DNA of 64,000 bases from Dermatemys mawii (GCA_007922305.1 ML677351.1:16149119-16213118), one strand, 5' to 3'. Positions 11,545 through 22,400 are shown, numbered from the stretch's first letter. Numbers and translations are program-made. Notes: a model not told the origin generated them from the letters alone.

Positions 11545-14107
11545 CCTAAGAGCAGCCAAACACATTTTGGGAATATATTCCAGAACATGCCTATGATCCT
11601 TTACATATCATCTGTATGTATGTACATCATGCAATAATATTAATGACCAGTATATTATCAGTTTGCGTATGACTCCTTACACAATATATTTTATGTAGAG
11701 ATTATGACAACAGTGAATTGGAGGCAATGAGTGTGTCAGGCCTGATGACAGTTATGGTATGATGTACCCTCTGCCAGATGACATTTGAGGGATTCCTTGT
11801 GTCACATCCTACTCTTGTTTGGGCTAGTACCAGAAACAGAAAGATTCAAAGTTTGAAGGCAACTGTTGGTTAAATTCATCTTTTGCAATCAGTTGCTCAT
11901 GACCAAGCAACAGACACAGAATTCAGTGAATAATTTTGAATACCAAAAAATAGATCTGAGAAAATAGCGAACTGCTCATGGAGAATTCCCCAAGAAAAAA
12001 GAATGATGACATTCAGTTAGCTAAATGATTCAATACAGAGTTACTTTCCTGCCTTTACTCTCTCTTTGCTATACTCCTGCTTGAATGGGCAATCATCACT
12101 AGGGCTTTGCTAACACATAATTCCACACTCTGGTCCTTCCAGGCTAGTGCCAGCTGTGTCAGTCTGCTTCCCTCCTTGAGTTAATAGAGATAAAGCCAGT
12201 AGATTAACCTTCCATGCATATACTTTTCTCAATACACCCATACACTCTGCAATGTTTCTCAGGGAAGAAGTGTACATATTAAAAGTCTCCTTTCTCTTCT
12301 TGCTTAGAGGAAAGCCACTTAGCTAGAAATTAAAGTTTCAACAACTCACATGCTACCTGATTGCCCTGGGTTGCTCCAATAGCTGTATGAGAATTTCATA
12401 GTTGACTATATATCACATCATACAACTTCTATTGAAAAAAGTCTTAGGACTTGTCGTGTTAGATAGAATGGTTTATTTTAAAAGACAATGTTCAGGATTA
12501 AGAAGCTTCTATAAGATATCCATTTTTTTTATTTATTACTACTTACTGATAAGTATAGTACCTTGTGCAAGCTTCAAAGCACTGGATATGATTAAATTAA
12601 TAATGAATAGTGCTTAGCTAATGCTTGAACTGGAAGGAAGTGACTTTGCACCCACAAAGTGGTGGCATACTCACAGATCCAGATTAAAGCAATTTTAGGT
12701 TCACTCCCATATGGGAACCACCTCCCCGCATTGACCTTGCTGTGGCACCACGACTCTATCACTTCTTATGTTGGCTGTGGTAGGATCTACCCACAGCACA
12801 GCAATCTGTTGAGCTCCTTGGGGAGCTTCTGATATAATCATATGCTCAGAAGGTGGGGCCCTACCACATATCTTTAATAGTGCACTTGGGTTCATAACTT
12901 GTCTAGCACCTCCAGCACTGATAACCAACAAAATAATTGCTTTTGTGCCTGCAATCATTAGCAACACTTTGTTAAATAAGGATGAATAATTAGGTGAGAG
13001 TATAATTGCTTTTTCTGGAGATGACCCTAGTGTAATTGCTGTTTCTGGAAATCTGAAAAGTATCATCAAAAAATTCAACATACTGACAGGCTGAAACACA
13101 ATTACAAATGCTGTTGAGACCTGTAAGGATACTGTTGGGAGATACTGTATCTCCAGATGAAATGTCTAGTAATGGGTATCGATTGTAATACCCTTGTTAA
13201 AGTGTAACTGATAGCTATGCTATGATTTTACCCTAGTGCTGGGAGAGGAAGTATAGATAGTGAAATGAAAGGAAATGAAATACATTATTTTAATTGGTAT
13301 AGGTGATAGTCTGATATTCCTAATTACAGTGTTGGTATGTCAGGGTGAAAAGAAAACAAGAAAGGGGAAACCATTTTGAATAGTTAGTCCACTGAATCCA
13401 CGTAATTCATTTGTAATTTAATTAGACTAATTCAAGTACAAGTTTTGTCTGCATCTAATGAGTTTTTATGGAATGAAGGCTTCTAAGTCATAGTGATGCC
13501 CCCCCATTGTATGCGGAATATTTCCTCACGTAATCTGAGCCTTTAACTTTTTTCACTGAACCATAATTGCTTATTTATATGCACGTTAGTCATTTAAGAC
13601 TTTAGTCTTATATTGTCTTCAAATCTACTGAGAATAAGAGGTAAAGCCCTGGTTATAGGATACACAGACTCAAAGCTTTTAGGTGAAAGCTTATGAAAAC
13701 CCTCACCTGTATGAGTATGAAAGTAGTGTTCTAGGCATGAGGTCAAGGGTGATATGCCAAAATCATGGCATGGTGGTCAGGGGGTCAGAAAAAGAGTGGG
13801 GGAGAGAAACACAGTCCTTTTGCTCAGAGGCAGGGAGGGTGCAGTTTACATTTTATTTGATGGAAATGTATTCTCCCAGGAAACCAAGTTTCCATTTGTA
13901 TATGTTGGCATGCTTTCTGTAAATAACATTAATAAAACAATCAAACAAAAATCTTGCTGTCCTATATGAGACAAAATGTTTGTAATAAAGGAATTATTAA
14001 TAATTCTTGTATGGAATTATAAGATTGTACTCTGTTGTATCTGCATAACCTTGTAGCCAATGAGGTAACACAGATGTCACTGAGGGCAGTGTGGAGAAGA
14101 GAAGATG
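11545..14107. other. Unique sequence; one unexplained 132-codon open frame
   Basis: No supported gene. The open frame 12701-13099 (-, 132 codons) has no motif I recognise and is discussed in the findings. The rest is A+T-rich with no clear repeat. Confidence 0.45.
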
Positions 14108-14456
14108 GAGGGGGAACATAACAGTTTTCAAGTATGTAAAAGGTTCTTATAAAGAGGAGGATGATAAAGAGAATAATTTAACCGTAGAAGATAGGACAAC
14201 AAGTAATAGGCTTAACCTGCACCAAGGAGATTTAGATTAGACATTGCAAAAAATGTCCTAAGCATAAGGCTAGTGAAGCACTGGAACAAATTACTTAGGG
14301 AGGTTGTGGAGTCTCCATCATTGGGGATTTTTAAGAGCAGTTTGGACAAAAATCTGTCAGGGATGGTGTACTGTAGATAATACTTAGTCCTATTTCAGTG
14401 AAGGGGATTAGATGACCTACTGAAGTCACTTCCAGTCCTTCATTTCTATGATTTGA
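14108..14456 (+). mobile_element. CR1 LINE 3' end
   Basis: Decayed CR1 ORF2 C-terminus and 3' UTR on the + strand. A frame reads KYVKGSYKEEDDKENNLTVE near 14130-14190, matching the CR1 ORF2 tail (a Tyr/Lys-rich stretch then acidic), followed by the conserved region around the phrase 'GGGATTAGATGACCTACTGA' (14404-14423) and a short TTTCTATGATTTG tail. 5' truncated and frame-broken. Confidence 0.75.
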
Positions 14457-14984
14457 TCCTATATGTTTCCGGAATTTTTGGCAACTCTTCTCTTATCTTC
14501 CTGAAAATCTCAGTTTATTTAGTTTTCAGTTTACTTTAACTTAATTGGTCAGTCGTGTTTGTGGGGAGGGGTGTTGTCGTTGGGCGTGTGTGTGTGTTTT
14601 GTTTTGTTTTTTAATTGGTAACAAGTTGGAGAATCAGAAAGTTAAGATTTTGTAAAATGGTGGATAATACTGTGAGACTGTTGATGACTGTCATGTAAGA
14701 AACAAAGATACTTTAATTGCTGGCAGTCAAAACTAGACATTGAGGAGGGAAAAACAAATAAGAAGGCTAAAGTCAATGGACCAGAGCCTCATCTCATGTA
14801 CATTGGTGTAGTCCACTTAGTCAATAGAGCAACACAACTTTACATTAGCTTAGGATCTATTCCAATGTCAATAAGTCACTCCAGTAATTATTGTTCAAAG
14901 CTCACTTTAGTCTTGTGGTTAAATTAAAAAGATTAACAGTTAACGATCTTTAGTTTAATCTACAATGTTCCCACATGTATTAGG

Positions 14985-15078
14985 AATTATACTGGGGAAA
15001 TTCTATGGCCTGTGTTATATAGGAGTCAGACTAGATCATCACATTCTTCCCTTCTGGACTTTCAGTCTATGAATCTGT
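14985..15078 (+). mobile_element. CR1 LINE 3' UTR fragment
   Basis: About 90 bp matching the CR1 3' end in style: GGAGTCAGACTAGATCATCA near 15023, CCCTTCTGGACTTTCAGTCT near 15050, and the tail CTATGAATCTG. A different CR1 subfamily from the copies at 8.4 and 14.1 kb. Very short and non-coding. Confidence 0.65.
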
Positions 15079-15896
15079 TCTCACAGAATAAATAATTTTC
15101 CCAGGGTGTTCTGCATTCCTAAAACCTAAGGGGGAAAAAATGAGACAAAGAAAAATGGTTGCACTGTAAAAAATGAGGTAGTGTATGCAAGTGGCATGTT
15201 TTCAGTGCAGTGCAGTAGACGTAAGGGAATCTGACCCACTACCAATTAATGTCTCTAATTGATTTTAGAATGCTTCAGAAATGTCAACTTTTTCCACACA
15301 TTTTTTTCAAGCCAAAATTTGGCGTTTTAGTGACTCAGAATTATTTTCAGTGTTGATAAATAGCTGAATGAAATTAAAGGTGGCCTAGCTTTTGTGTCCA
15401 AAACCAGCACTGTTGTACACTTCATGCAACCTCATTAAAGCCAGTGGGTTATACAGAGTGTAAGTCAGAGCAGACTTTGGCCCCAAGATAACTACTGATA
15501 TTTATAGGCCCAGATACACAATGGAACGTAGCTGCCTATACCGCAGACTTAGGTGCCTAATTCTCAGTTTCAGGCACCACTGCCATCTACAAACATCCCA
15601 CTTGACTGCCCCCTAACTCTGCAGGCATCTAAACACAGTACCTAAATTTACACTGTAAAATTCCCTAGATGTCCAAGTTTCTGCCTCTGGGCATGTAAAT
15701 TGCTGCCTCACCCTAGATTCCCAGATGCTTATCTTCTGTCTAGGCCCCAGTGTGATGCATGAATAGGGGAAGATAGACAGATAAGTGCCTATCTCGCATT
15801 CAGGGCCTGATCAAGTAAATAGATGTTCTTAGAAGCCTTCTATCAGATCTGGTACCATTCAAAATCTGGCCACGAGAGTGAGCTGAACATAAATAA

Positions 15897-15957
15897 TAGG
15901 TTAGTGGTTAGAGTATTTGCCTTGCCTGTGGGATACTGAGGTTGAATTCTTCCTCCT
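15897..15957 (+). repeat. tRNA-like SINE fragment within an older repeat
   Basis: Reads TTAGTGGTTAGAGTATTTGC (A-box-like) and then GAGGTTGAATTCTTCC (B-box-like) with tRNA-like spacing. It lies at the right end of an older C/A-rich repeat (about 15500-15960). The Harbinger element inserted 65 bp downstream. Not a functional tRNA gene as far as can be judged. Confidence 0.4.
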
Positions 15958-16024
15958 ATCTAGCAAGAAAAGATTCACTGTGCTATAGGATATTCTGAAG
16001 GGGAAGAAGGGGGAGGCTTCCTTA

Positions 16025-16105
16025 GGGTATGGTTACACTTACAAGATTATAGCGCTATTGGTTATAGCGGTCCCCTTATACAGTAATATGAATAGCGCTA
16101 TTGTA
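16025..16105 (+). repeat. Harbinger left terminal and subterminal repeats
   Basis: Terminal inverted repeat starting GGGTATGGTTACACT, followed by repeated copies of the palindromic motif TATAGCGCTA (at about 16049 and, imperfectly, 16063 and 16094). These match the right end. Likely binding sites for the transposase or the Myb-like protein (inference). Confidence 0.85.
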
Positions 16106-16393
16106 TGTCCACACTGAGATGCTCCGGCGTTATAGCATGGCCACATTTGCGGCACTTAATACGGCATTAAGAGCAGCGCATTAGGGCATGTATCCCACAG
16201 TACACCTCTTCCTGATCTGGCGCAATGCCTTGTGTTGGGGGGGTGTCACTTGCGGGGCATTCTGTATCCTGTTTCAACTACCCATGATGCTTTTTGGCAT
16301 ATCCCAGCAATCCCTGTGTTTCCTTCCACCTCCGGCACCATCTTTCAATGGTTTCAGCAAGGTGCGCTCCGTCTTCCATTGTCGTGTGCTACA

Positions 16394-17636
16394 ATGAATC
16401 CAGAACTGCTGAGGAACATGCTGATGACTGTCGCCAGCACATCTCTGTGTGCAGTGGAGTTAATCCTTGACATGCAGGATGACAGTGATGAGTCTGAAGA
16501 TGAGATTGAAGCGGTGAATGCGTTTGACACGAAGCTTCTTGTCTCATTAACGGACATGCTCACGGCCGTTGAACGCCGCTTCTGGGCACGGGAAACGAGC
16601 ACTGAGTGGTGGGATCACATCGTCATGCAAGTCTGGGACGACAAGCAGTGGCTGCAAAACTTTCACATGAGAAAAGCCACTTTCATGGGACTGTGTGCTC
16701 AACTCGCCCCCGCCCTGCGGCGCAAGGACACCAGACTGAGAGCTGCCCTCCCGGTGGAGAAGCGGGTGGCTATCGCGATCTGGAAGCTGGCTACACCAGA
16801 CAGCTACCGATCGGTGGCCAACCAGTTTGGGGTTGGAAAGTCGACAGTTGGAGTTGTGCTGATGCAAGTGTGCAGGGCCATTAATCGCATCCTGCTACGA
16901 AAAATCGTGACTCTGGATAACGTGCATGACATCGTGGTCGGCTTTGAAGAAATGGGTTTTCCCTAACTGTGGAGGGGCGATAGACGGGACCCATATACCT
17001 ATTCTGGTGCCCGCCCACCTAGCTGACGAGTACGTTAACCGAAAGGGGTACTTCTCCATCGTTCTCCAGGCGCTTGTGGATCACCGTGGGTGTTTTACTG
17101 ACATTAACGCTGGCTGGTCTGGAAAGGTGCATGATGCACACATCTTCCGCAACACCGGCCTGTTCATGAAGCTGCAAGCCGGGACTTTTTTCCCAGACCA
17201 GAGGATCCCCATGGGGGAAGTGGAAATGCCCATAGTGATTCTTGGTGACCCTGCTTACCCTTTAATGCCCTGGCTCATGAAACCCTACACAGGGAGCCTG
17301 GACAGCAGTCAGGAAAGGTTCAACTACAGGCTTAGCCGGTGTCGAATGACTGTGGAGTGTGTTTTTGGGCGTCTCAAGGCGTGCTGGCGCTGTCTTTATG
17401 GGAGGCTAGACTTGGCCGAGGGTAGTATCTCTGCGGTTATTTCCGCATGCTGTGCCCTACATAATCTTTGTGAGCGGAAGGGCGAAGGCTTCACTCAGGC
17501 ATGGTCCTCGGAAGTTCAACGCCTGGAGGCCACATATGCCCAGCCAGAGAGCAGGGTTCTTGGAGGGGACCAGCGCGAGGCTGTTAGGATCAGGGAAGCC
17601 TTGAGGGAGCATTATGAGGCTGAAAGCCAGTTCTAA
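16394..17636 (+). pseudogene. Harbinger (HARBI1-like) transposase, one frameshift
   Basis: DDE-type endonuclease that would cut and join the element's ends at TWA targets in the nucleus. The first frame (16394-16966, 190 codons) starts MNPELL and carries an acidic stretch (residues 28-40) and a helix-turn-helix-like region (residues 115-165, around SYRSVANQFGVGKSTVG). An upstream in-frame ATG at 16232 is probably 5' leader. The reading then shifts by +1 near 16955-16965 (GGTTTTCCCTAACTG), and the second frame continues to 17636. That part has the catalytic triad: Asp in GGAIDGTH (16983-16985), Asp in ILGDPAYP (17247-17249) and Glu in MTVECVFGR (17355-17357), with spacings of 88 and 36 residues, and a terminal CALHNLCE block typical of the family. 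Combined length, about 413 residues, is normal. The lesion could be a real mutation or a sequencing error. Confidence 0.93.
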
Positions 17637-17735
17637 AGTGAGGTGCAGATGGAGGGAGGGAGGGAGGGAGGGAGCATTCTTCTAATAGGAACAGGCATTT
17701 GCTTTTCTGTAGCCTGTAATAATGTATGCACACTT

Positions 17736-17741
17736 AATAAA
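17736..17741 (+). terminator. Poly(A) signal of the transposase gene
   Basis: AATAAA 100 bp after the transposase stop codon, in an A/T-rich stretch. It faces the - strand signal at 17770-17775, so the two genes end tail to tail. Confidence 0.7.
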
Positions 17742-17769
17742 GAAACCCATTTATTAAGAAGACAATTCA

Positions 17770-17775
17770 TTTATT
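17770..17775 (-). terminator. Poly(A) signal of the Myb-like gene
   Basis: TTTATT on + (AATAAA on -), about 90 bp beyond the Myb-like stop codon. A second copy lies at about 17750-17755. Confidence 0.6.
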
Positions 17776-18587
17776 GAACAGGTACTTCGGTTGCTGAAAG
17801 AAAATATTGTGATGCATGTGAGGGGGAAGCCGGGGGAGGTGCAATGGGGGTGGCATGGGGTCAGTCAGAGATCGGAATATATCCGGGTCTCTGAGTCTCC
17901 AGTGCCCTCACAGTGGCCATGTCCCCCGAACCCCATTTGCGGAGGGCAGTAAGGCATGTTATTAGGGGTTGACTGCAGTGGATAATGGTCCGGGGTTTGG
18001 GGGTTGTTCGGTGAAGACAGAGGGGTTGGAGGCAGCTGTGGACGGTGATAACCATTTGGCTGATGATAGTGGCCTGGAGGGTACTGAGGCACAGAAGGGG
18101 AAGGGATTTGGGGCAAATGATAATTGGAGTGGTGGGTGCGGTGCTTCTCCTCCTGAAGGGTGACAATCCGCTGCATAGTCTGCAATTGAAGCTGCAGTAA
18201 TGAGAGCAGCTTATCGGTGCTTTTCCGGCGGTGAATCGCATTCTCCTTCCGCGCCTTCTCCCTCAACTTGCTCTCATTCTCCCTCCACCTCTGTGCAACT
18301 CGATTCTCCGTTACAGCCTGTTGCATTACTTGCTGTACAAGATCCTCTTTGCTCCTTTGTGGCCGCTTCCTCAGTCACCTCAGCCTCTCAGCTGTTGATA
18401 AGAGTGATGGCGCAGGGCTGAAGGACGACCCTTCTAAAATAAAAAGATACATTTAACAGTGGTTCCCTTGTAAAGAGCAGACATGCCTATGATTCCCCCG
18501 CATTCCCCGTTTGCCTGTCCCGCAGAGAGCACAGATACAGCAACGGAGCCCCTGCCATGGTGAGTGCACTCCAGAGGCAAGGGAAAT

Positions 18588-18920
18588 GATTTTTTCCCTG
18601 CCCCAGAAAAGCTGTGCCGGGGGAGGGGGTGGGGAGTGCCGGTATGTTGCAGGAGCCCCAGTCTGAGGAGCAGGCAGGGGGAAGGATTTCTTCCTTGCCC
18701 TGAAAAGCTGTGGCAGGGGAGGGTGGAGTGCCGGTAAGTTGCAGGAGCCCCACTCTGAGCAGCANNNNNNNNNNGGAGGGTGGAGTGCCGGTAAGTTGCA
18801 GGAGCCCCACTCTGAGCAGCAGGCAGGGGGAAGGATTTCTTCCCTGCCCTGAAAAGCTGTGGTGGGGGGGGAGGTGGAGTGCCAGGAAGTGGCAGGAGCC
18901 CTACTCTGAACACTGTTCCA
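18588..18920. repeat. 97-bp minisatellite in the Myb-gene intron, with assembly gap
   Basis: G-rich tandem repeat. Units start GATTTCTTCC or a variant at 18588, 18685 (97 bp apart) and 18834; another is partly hidden by the N run at 18765-18774. Each unit contains GAAAAGCTGTG, a G run, GTGGAGTGCCGGTAAGTTGC and CAGGAGCCCCACTCTGAGCA. Sequence either side of the gap is identical over about 50 bp, so the real copy number is unknown and the array is probably collapsed. Confidence 0.9.
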
Positions 18921-18936
18921 ACATTCTCCGTAGGTG

Positions 18937-19236
18937 TTTGTCCTGGAAGATATCTCGTTGCTTCGAGTCACTGAGGAACAAAGGGAAGGGATTTTAATGA
19001 GATGCGGCTTCCGCCCAGGGCCATATGCAGCTTGCCTATGTGCAGCAATGCTCCCCCCACCCACTGTAGCACAGTGGCGGGGACTAGTGACTGTGACCGG
19101 GACGGGGACCACGCTGGCTCTCCCAGGAAACCTGCGCAGGCGCATTGCAAGTGCTCTTATTGAGACCTTTGAAGAGATCACTGATGATGACTACCGCGAG
19201 GTGATAGACTACATCAATGCTCTATTCCACATGTAG
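18937..19236 (+). other. Unexplained 100-codon open frame opposite the Myb-gene intron
   Basis: The frame begins MFVLEDISLLRV (start codon at 18934-18937) and ends DDDYREVIDYINALFHM at 19236. It is not low-complexity: it has amphipathic acidic C-terminal helices and a central PGPYAACLCAAMLPPP stretch. It lies almost entirely in the intron of the opposite-strand gene and directly after the tandem array. A splice-acceptor-like CATTCTCCGTAG ends at 18933. I do not recognise a family. It could be a third exon or gene of the element, cargo, or chance. Only its open length and composition support it. Confidence 0.3.
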
Positions 19237-20202
19237 GCAAGCATGCAAGCAACCCTTTCCATCCCAAGCTGCAAGCCTTCCCCATAGAAAAGCAGCTCTA
19301 CCTCCGCAATCCGCTGCTGAGCTGGCCCCTGCAACCTCCGGACGCTGTGGCTGGCTGCCCTCCTGGGTTGAGAAGAGCTCCTGGCTGCATGCGTCCAGGG
19401 ACTCCTCCGTGCCCTGGGTCGCTGCCGCCTCGTCCTCATCCTCCTCCTCTTCTTCATCCTCCTGGTCTTCGTCCTCCTCCTCACCCACCCCTTCACTGGT
19501 GCGCTGGGAAGTGTCCATGGTGATTGATGGAGTGACCGTAGGATCACCACCAAGTATCGCGTGCAGCTCCTTATAAAATCTGCAAGTCATCGGGGCTGCC
19601 CCAGAGCGGCCGTTTGCCTCGTGGGCTTTGCGATACGCATTCCTAAGCTCCTTTACCTTAACACGGCACTGCAGAGTGTCCCGCTCATGGCCTCTTTCTG
19701 CCAAGGCCCGTGATATCTGCCCATAGGTATCAAAATTCCTGCGGCTAGACCACAGCTGAGACTGAACAGCCTCTTCTCCCCAACAGCTGATGAGGTCCAG
19801 CACCTCGCTATTGCTCCATCCTGGGGATTGCCTATTGCGAGGAGGCATGGCACGTGGAGTCATGATGATCAATCAGAATGATCACCTGCAACGATTCCCT
19901 GAGACCACGCCACGCAATCAATCAGATCAAGGAGAATGATCACCTGCAAGGATTCCCTGAGAGCACACCATGCTTGGCTGGAGCAAACAGGAAGGGGATT
20001 TTCAAATTTCCCTGGAACTTTAAAGGGCGGGTCTGACGTGTGGTCACCTGAGGACAGGAAAAAAGAGTTTGCAAGTGATGACCTGAGTGGCTCGAACAAG
20101 AATTATGGGATGGGCTGGAGGCCAATTAATGCGCAGTGGGTGTCCACATTCTTGCTGTAGCACTACAGCAGCTGCGCTACAGCCCTTATTCCCCATGAGG
20201 AG

Positions 20203-20331
20203 GTGGATTAACAATAGCGCTATAACTCAGCAGTTATAGCGCTCTACGTGCCTTGCCAGTGTGGACAGGGAGGAGGTTATAGCGCTCGTGGGGGCTTTAT
20301 AGCGCTATAAAGTGCCAGTGTAACCAAGCCC
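20203..20331 (-). repeat. Harbinger right terminal and subterminal repeats
   Basis: Right terminal inverted repeat ending AGTGTAACCAAGCCC. Four copies of a TAGCGCT core occur at about 20214, 20236, 20279 and 20299; the last is the full palindrome TATAGCGCTATA. Together with the left end this gives a multi-site array expected for transposase or Myb binding. Confidence 0.85.
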
Positions 20332-20334
20332 TTA

Positions 20335-22332
20335 GTCTCTCTTTCCAACTGATGCTATTCCACTGTTTATGAATACATTAAAAGTCACTATAGCAGGGGG
20401 CATGGACTCTAAATCTCCAATGTGGATATCCTAAACAAAAACCAGTTTTGCACTCTTTCTGGCTCAGTTAATATGTATATGTAATGAAACACATCACTAA
20501 AACAAAGTTTTTCCTCTTCCTTTCCCCAGCTCAAGTAAACCTTGAGAGTGCTAGCATAATATATACCAGGGCTGACTTTGAACACTAACTTTTTGGTCAT
20601 CTTAAATTTATTCAGCTACTTATCAAATGCAACTACTTATCAATTTATCAGATACTTAGATATACAAAGATTTTTGTCTGACAATAAAGTGCCAAATTTT
20701 GGCTCAGTAGGTTAGTTTCTGGAAGAGTTGAAGGTTTTACAGTTTTTTAATGAATTAGTGAAAATAGAAGTTTTTGTTAAATGTACTGCAAAATCTGAGA
20801 TATAATGGCAAAATTGCAGGGACCAGTAAAGGGATTTTGTTTTGTTTTTAAAACAGAACTTTAATCTGGGCTCCTAGCATGTATAACAATGAATTGATAG
20901 TATCATCATGAGGCAAAATAGCAGGGCAGTCTTATCAGTGTGAGCAATTTACATCCTTTACATGGACTTTTAAAATCTAGCATTAACCTTGCTATTATAT
21001 GCTTCTCCTGGACACATCCAGGCTCTGTCATTTAGATTATTTCCATTTATTTTTAATAATATTGAAGAGCTTCTCATTAACTTTCTATTACAACTCATTC
21101 ATTCATTGAGATCTCTAAATATCATGGTTTTACTTAATAACCACCACTGGACAAGCTCTCTCCTCCTTCTCCCACTGCCTCACTGTGCTCACTCATTTTC
21201 AGTCTCATCTTAAACCTTTTCATGACTTCTTGTAGTGCACTGATAGTCTCCTTTGGAGAAAAATACTGCATTTAGGCCACTAGTTTGGCCTCATTTGACC
21301 TGTGTGCTGTTCCTAAAGTTAGAAAATTGCCTAGTAGTTTTTGGTATTAAAGTTGCAGCATGAATGACTAAAACCAAAACATAATAAGCAGCAGAATAAC
21401 CAAGATAATTTTTTGGCCATCCATGTGCTCTTTCATAAACTAGAAATGATTTATCACAAGGGTGATGGAGTCAACACTCCTGCCATTAAACTAAAGTAAT
21501 GGAGAGAAGAATCAGGCATAAGTCTTTAACCTTGTGGACCACATTTATACATTTTTCCTTATTGCTTTGCAACCTTTTAACATACATGTTCAGATTCTCT
21601 TCCTTTATTGTTGTTCATGTTCATTCTCCCACCGTGTGTCCCCTTGATCATACCCAGGTTCTCATCATTAGTACTGAAATGTATATTATGCATGTTGCAA
21701 GCTGTATGCCATCAGTGAAATCTCACTTTTAAGAGGTGATTTCTTCGGTACATTTATTTTTATGTTGTTAGTATATGAAATGACAGGACAACTTTATTTT
21801 TATTTCTTTCTTTTTCTCTTGTTCGGGGACAGTTTAAGGTACGCAAGAACACAGCAGAGCTGATTGTTCTCACATTTTTTTTAGTAAGTGACAAAAATAT
21901 AGAAAAGGTTAAAAATATTTTTCATTCAACTATTGCCTGAATATGCAGCTGCACGGCATATGCTCTTACACTACAGCGCTTATTATTGCAATGCTATGGC
22001 AATAATTGAAGGGGGAAAAACATATTCTGTGCCATGAGATAAAGAAAATAAAACCCACATACTATCACAGTTCCATAATGGAAGCACGTTTATGGAAGAA
22101 TCTTTTTTCCAGTTGTACTCATGAGTAGTTGGATAATTCCCTAGGAGCCTTACCACCAACTCACTAACAGCCAAAGATATCTGAAAGTTTACTTATGTAG
22201 TGTCTATTCCTGCTCCGATTAAAGCCAGTGGCAAAACTCCCACTGACTTCTGTCCCTCTTGGTATTTATGTAGCTTCTGAGCACCTCAGGAAACATCAGT
22301 GAAGTTCTCCCCAGAATACCACTCTTAGGAAG
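20335..22332. other. Unique A+T-rich sequence, no gene seen
   Basis: Short Phe- and Leu-rich open frames only; no domains, no repeat boundaries. Confidence 0.55.
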
Positions 22333-22400
22333 GGGCTATGCTGGGAATTAAACCCTGTACTTTTGAAGCCTTAGCCCAATGGTTTAGTCACAAGACTATC
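22333..22400 (-). repeat. tRNA-like SINE fragment
   Basis: On the - strand: GTCTTGTGACTAAACCATTG (A-box region) and CAGGGTTTAATTCCC (B-box-like). Resembles the tRNA-like fragments at 33.9 and 43.2 kb; probably old SINE pieces. Confidence 0.4.

Larger units (their letters stand above)
17865..19872 (-). pseudogene. Harbinger Myb/SANT-like DNA-binding gene, two exons, one nonsense codon
   Basis: Partner protein of the transposase; in this family it binds element ends and helps carry the transposase into the nucleus. My exon model: exon 1 19872-19302, intron 19301-18434 (donor GTAGAG, acceptor TTTTATTTTAG), exon 2 18433-17865. The split codon joins in phase (exon 1 = 190 codons + 1 base; exon 2 = 2 bases + 189 codons including stop), giving about 379 residues. 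Residues 18-110 are the Myb/SANT-like trihelix (GWSNSEVLDLISCWGEEAV, then RRNFDTYGQISRALAERG, then QCRVKVKELRNAY and TCRFYKELHAILGG). Residues about 130-152 are a Glu/Asp tract. Exon 2 begins with an Arg/Lys-rich stretch and a Gln/Leu-rich coiled-coil-like region, then a Pro-rich tail. An in-frame TGA at 18375-18377 lies where an Arg codon is expected; CGA to TGA decay is likely. The start may be the M at MPPRNRQ rather than the first M. Confidence 0.88.
16022..20334. mobile_element. Near-complete PIF/Harbinger transposon (16025-20331)
   Basis: A 4.3-kb DNA transposon flanked by TTA on both sides (16022-16024 and 20332-20334), the target preference of PIF/Harbinger. The ends are inverted repeats: left GGGTATGGTTACACT, right (reverse complement) GGGCTTGGTTACACT. 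It has the standard two-gene layout: DDE transposase on + (16394-17636) and Myb/SANT-like gene on - (17865-19872), converging on two poly(A) signals at 17.73-17.78 kb. A ten-base assembly gap lies at 18765-18774. Each gene carries a single obvious lesion, so the insertion is young relative to the decayed copy at 43-46 kb. Confidence 0.95.

Noticed and set aside
16232..16393. Upstream in-frame ATG of the transposase as the true start
   Set aside because: The 54 extra residues look unlike protein (Cys/Pro/Phe mix) and family members start at about MNPELL; treated as leader.
18434..19181. Long - strand frames running through the tandem repeat and N gap
   Set aside because: They are reading-through of a 97-bp repeat whose length is near a multiple of three, cross an assembly gap, and lie in the intron of my Myb-gene model.
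19217..19576. + strand Ser-rich open frame
   Set aside because: It is the antisense shadow of the Glu/Asp tract of the Myb-like gene.
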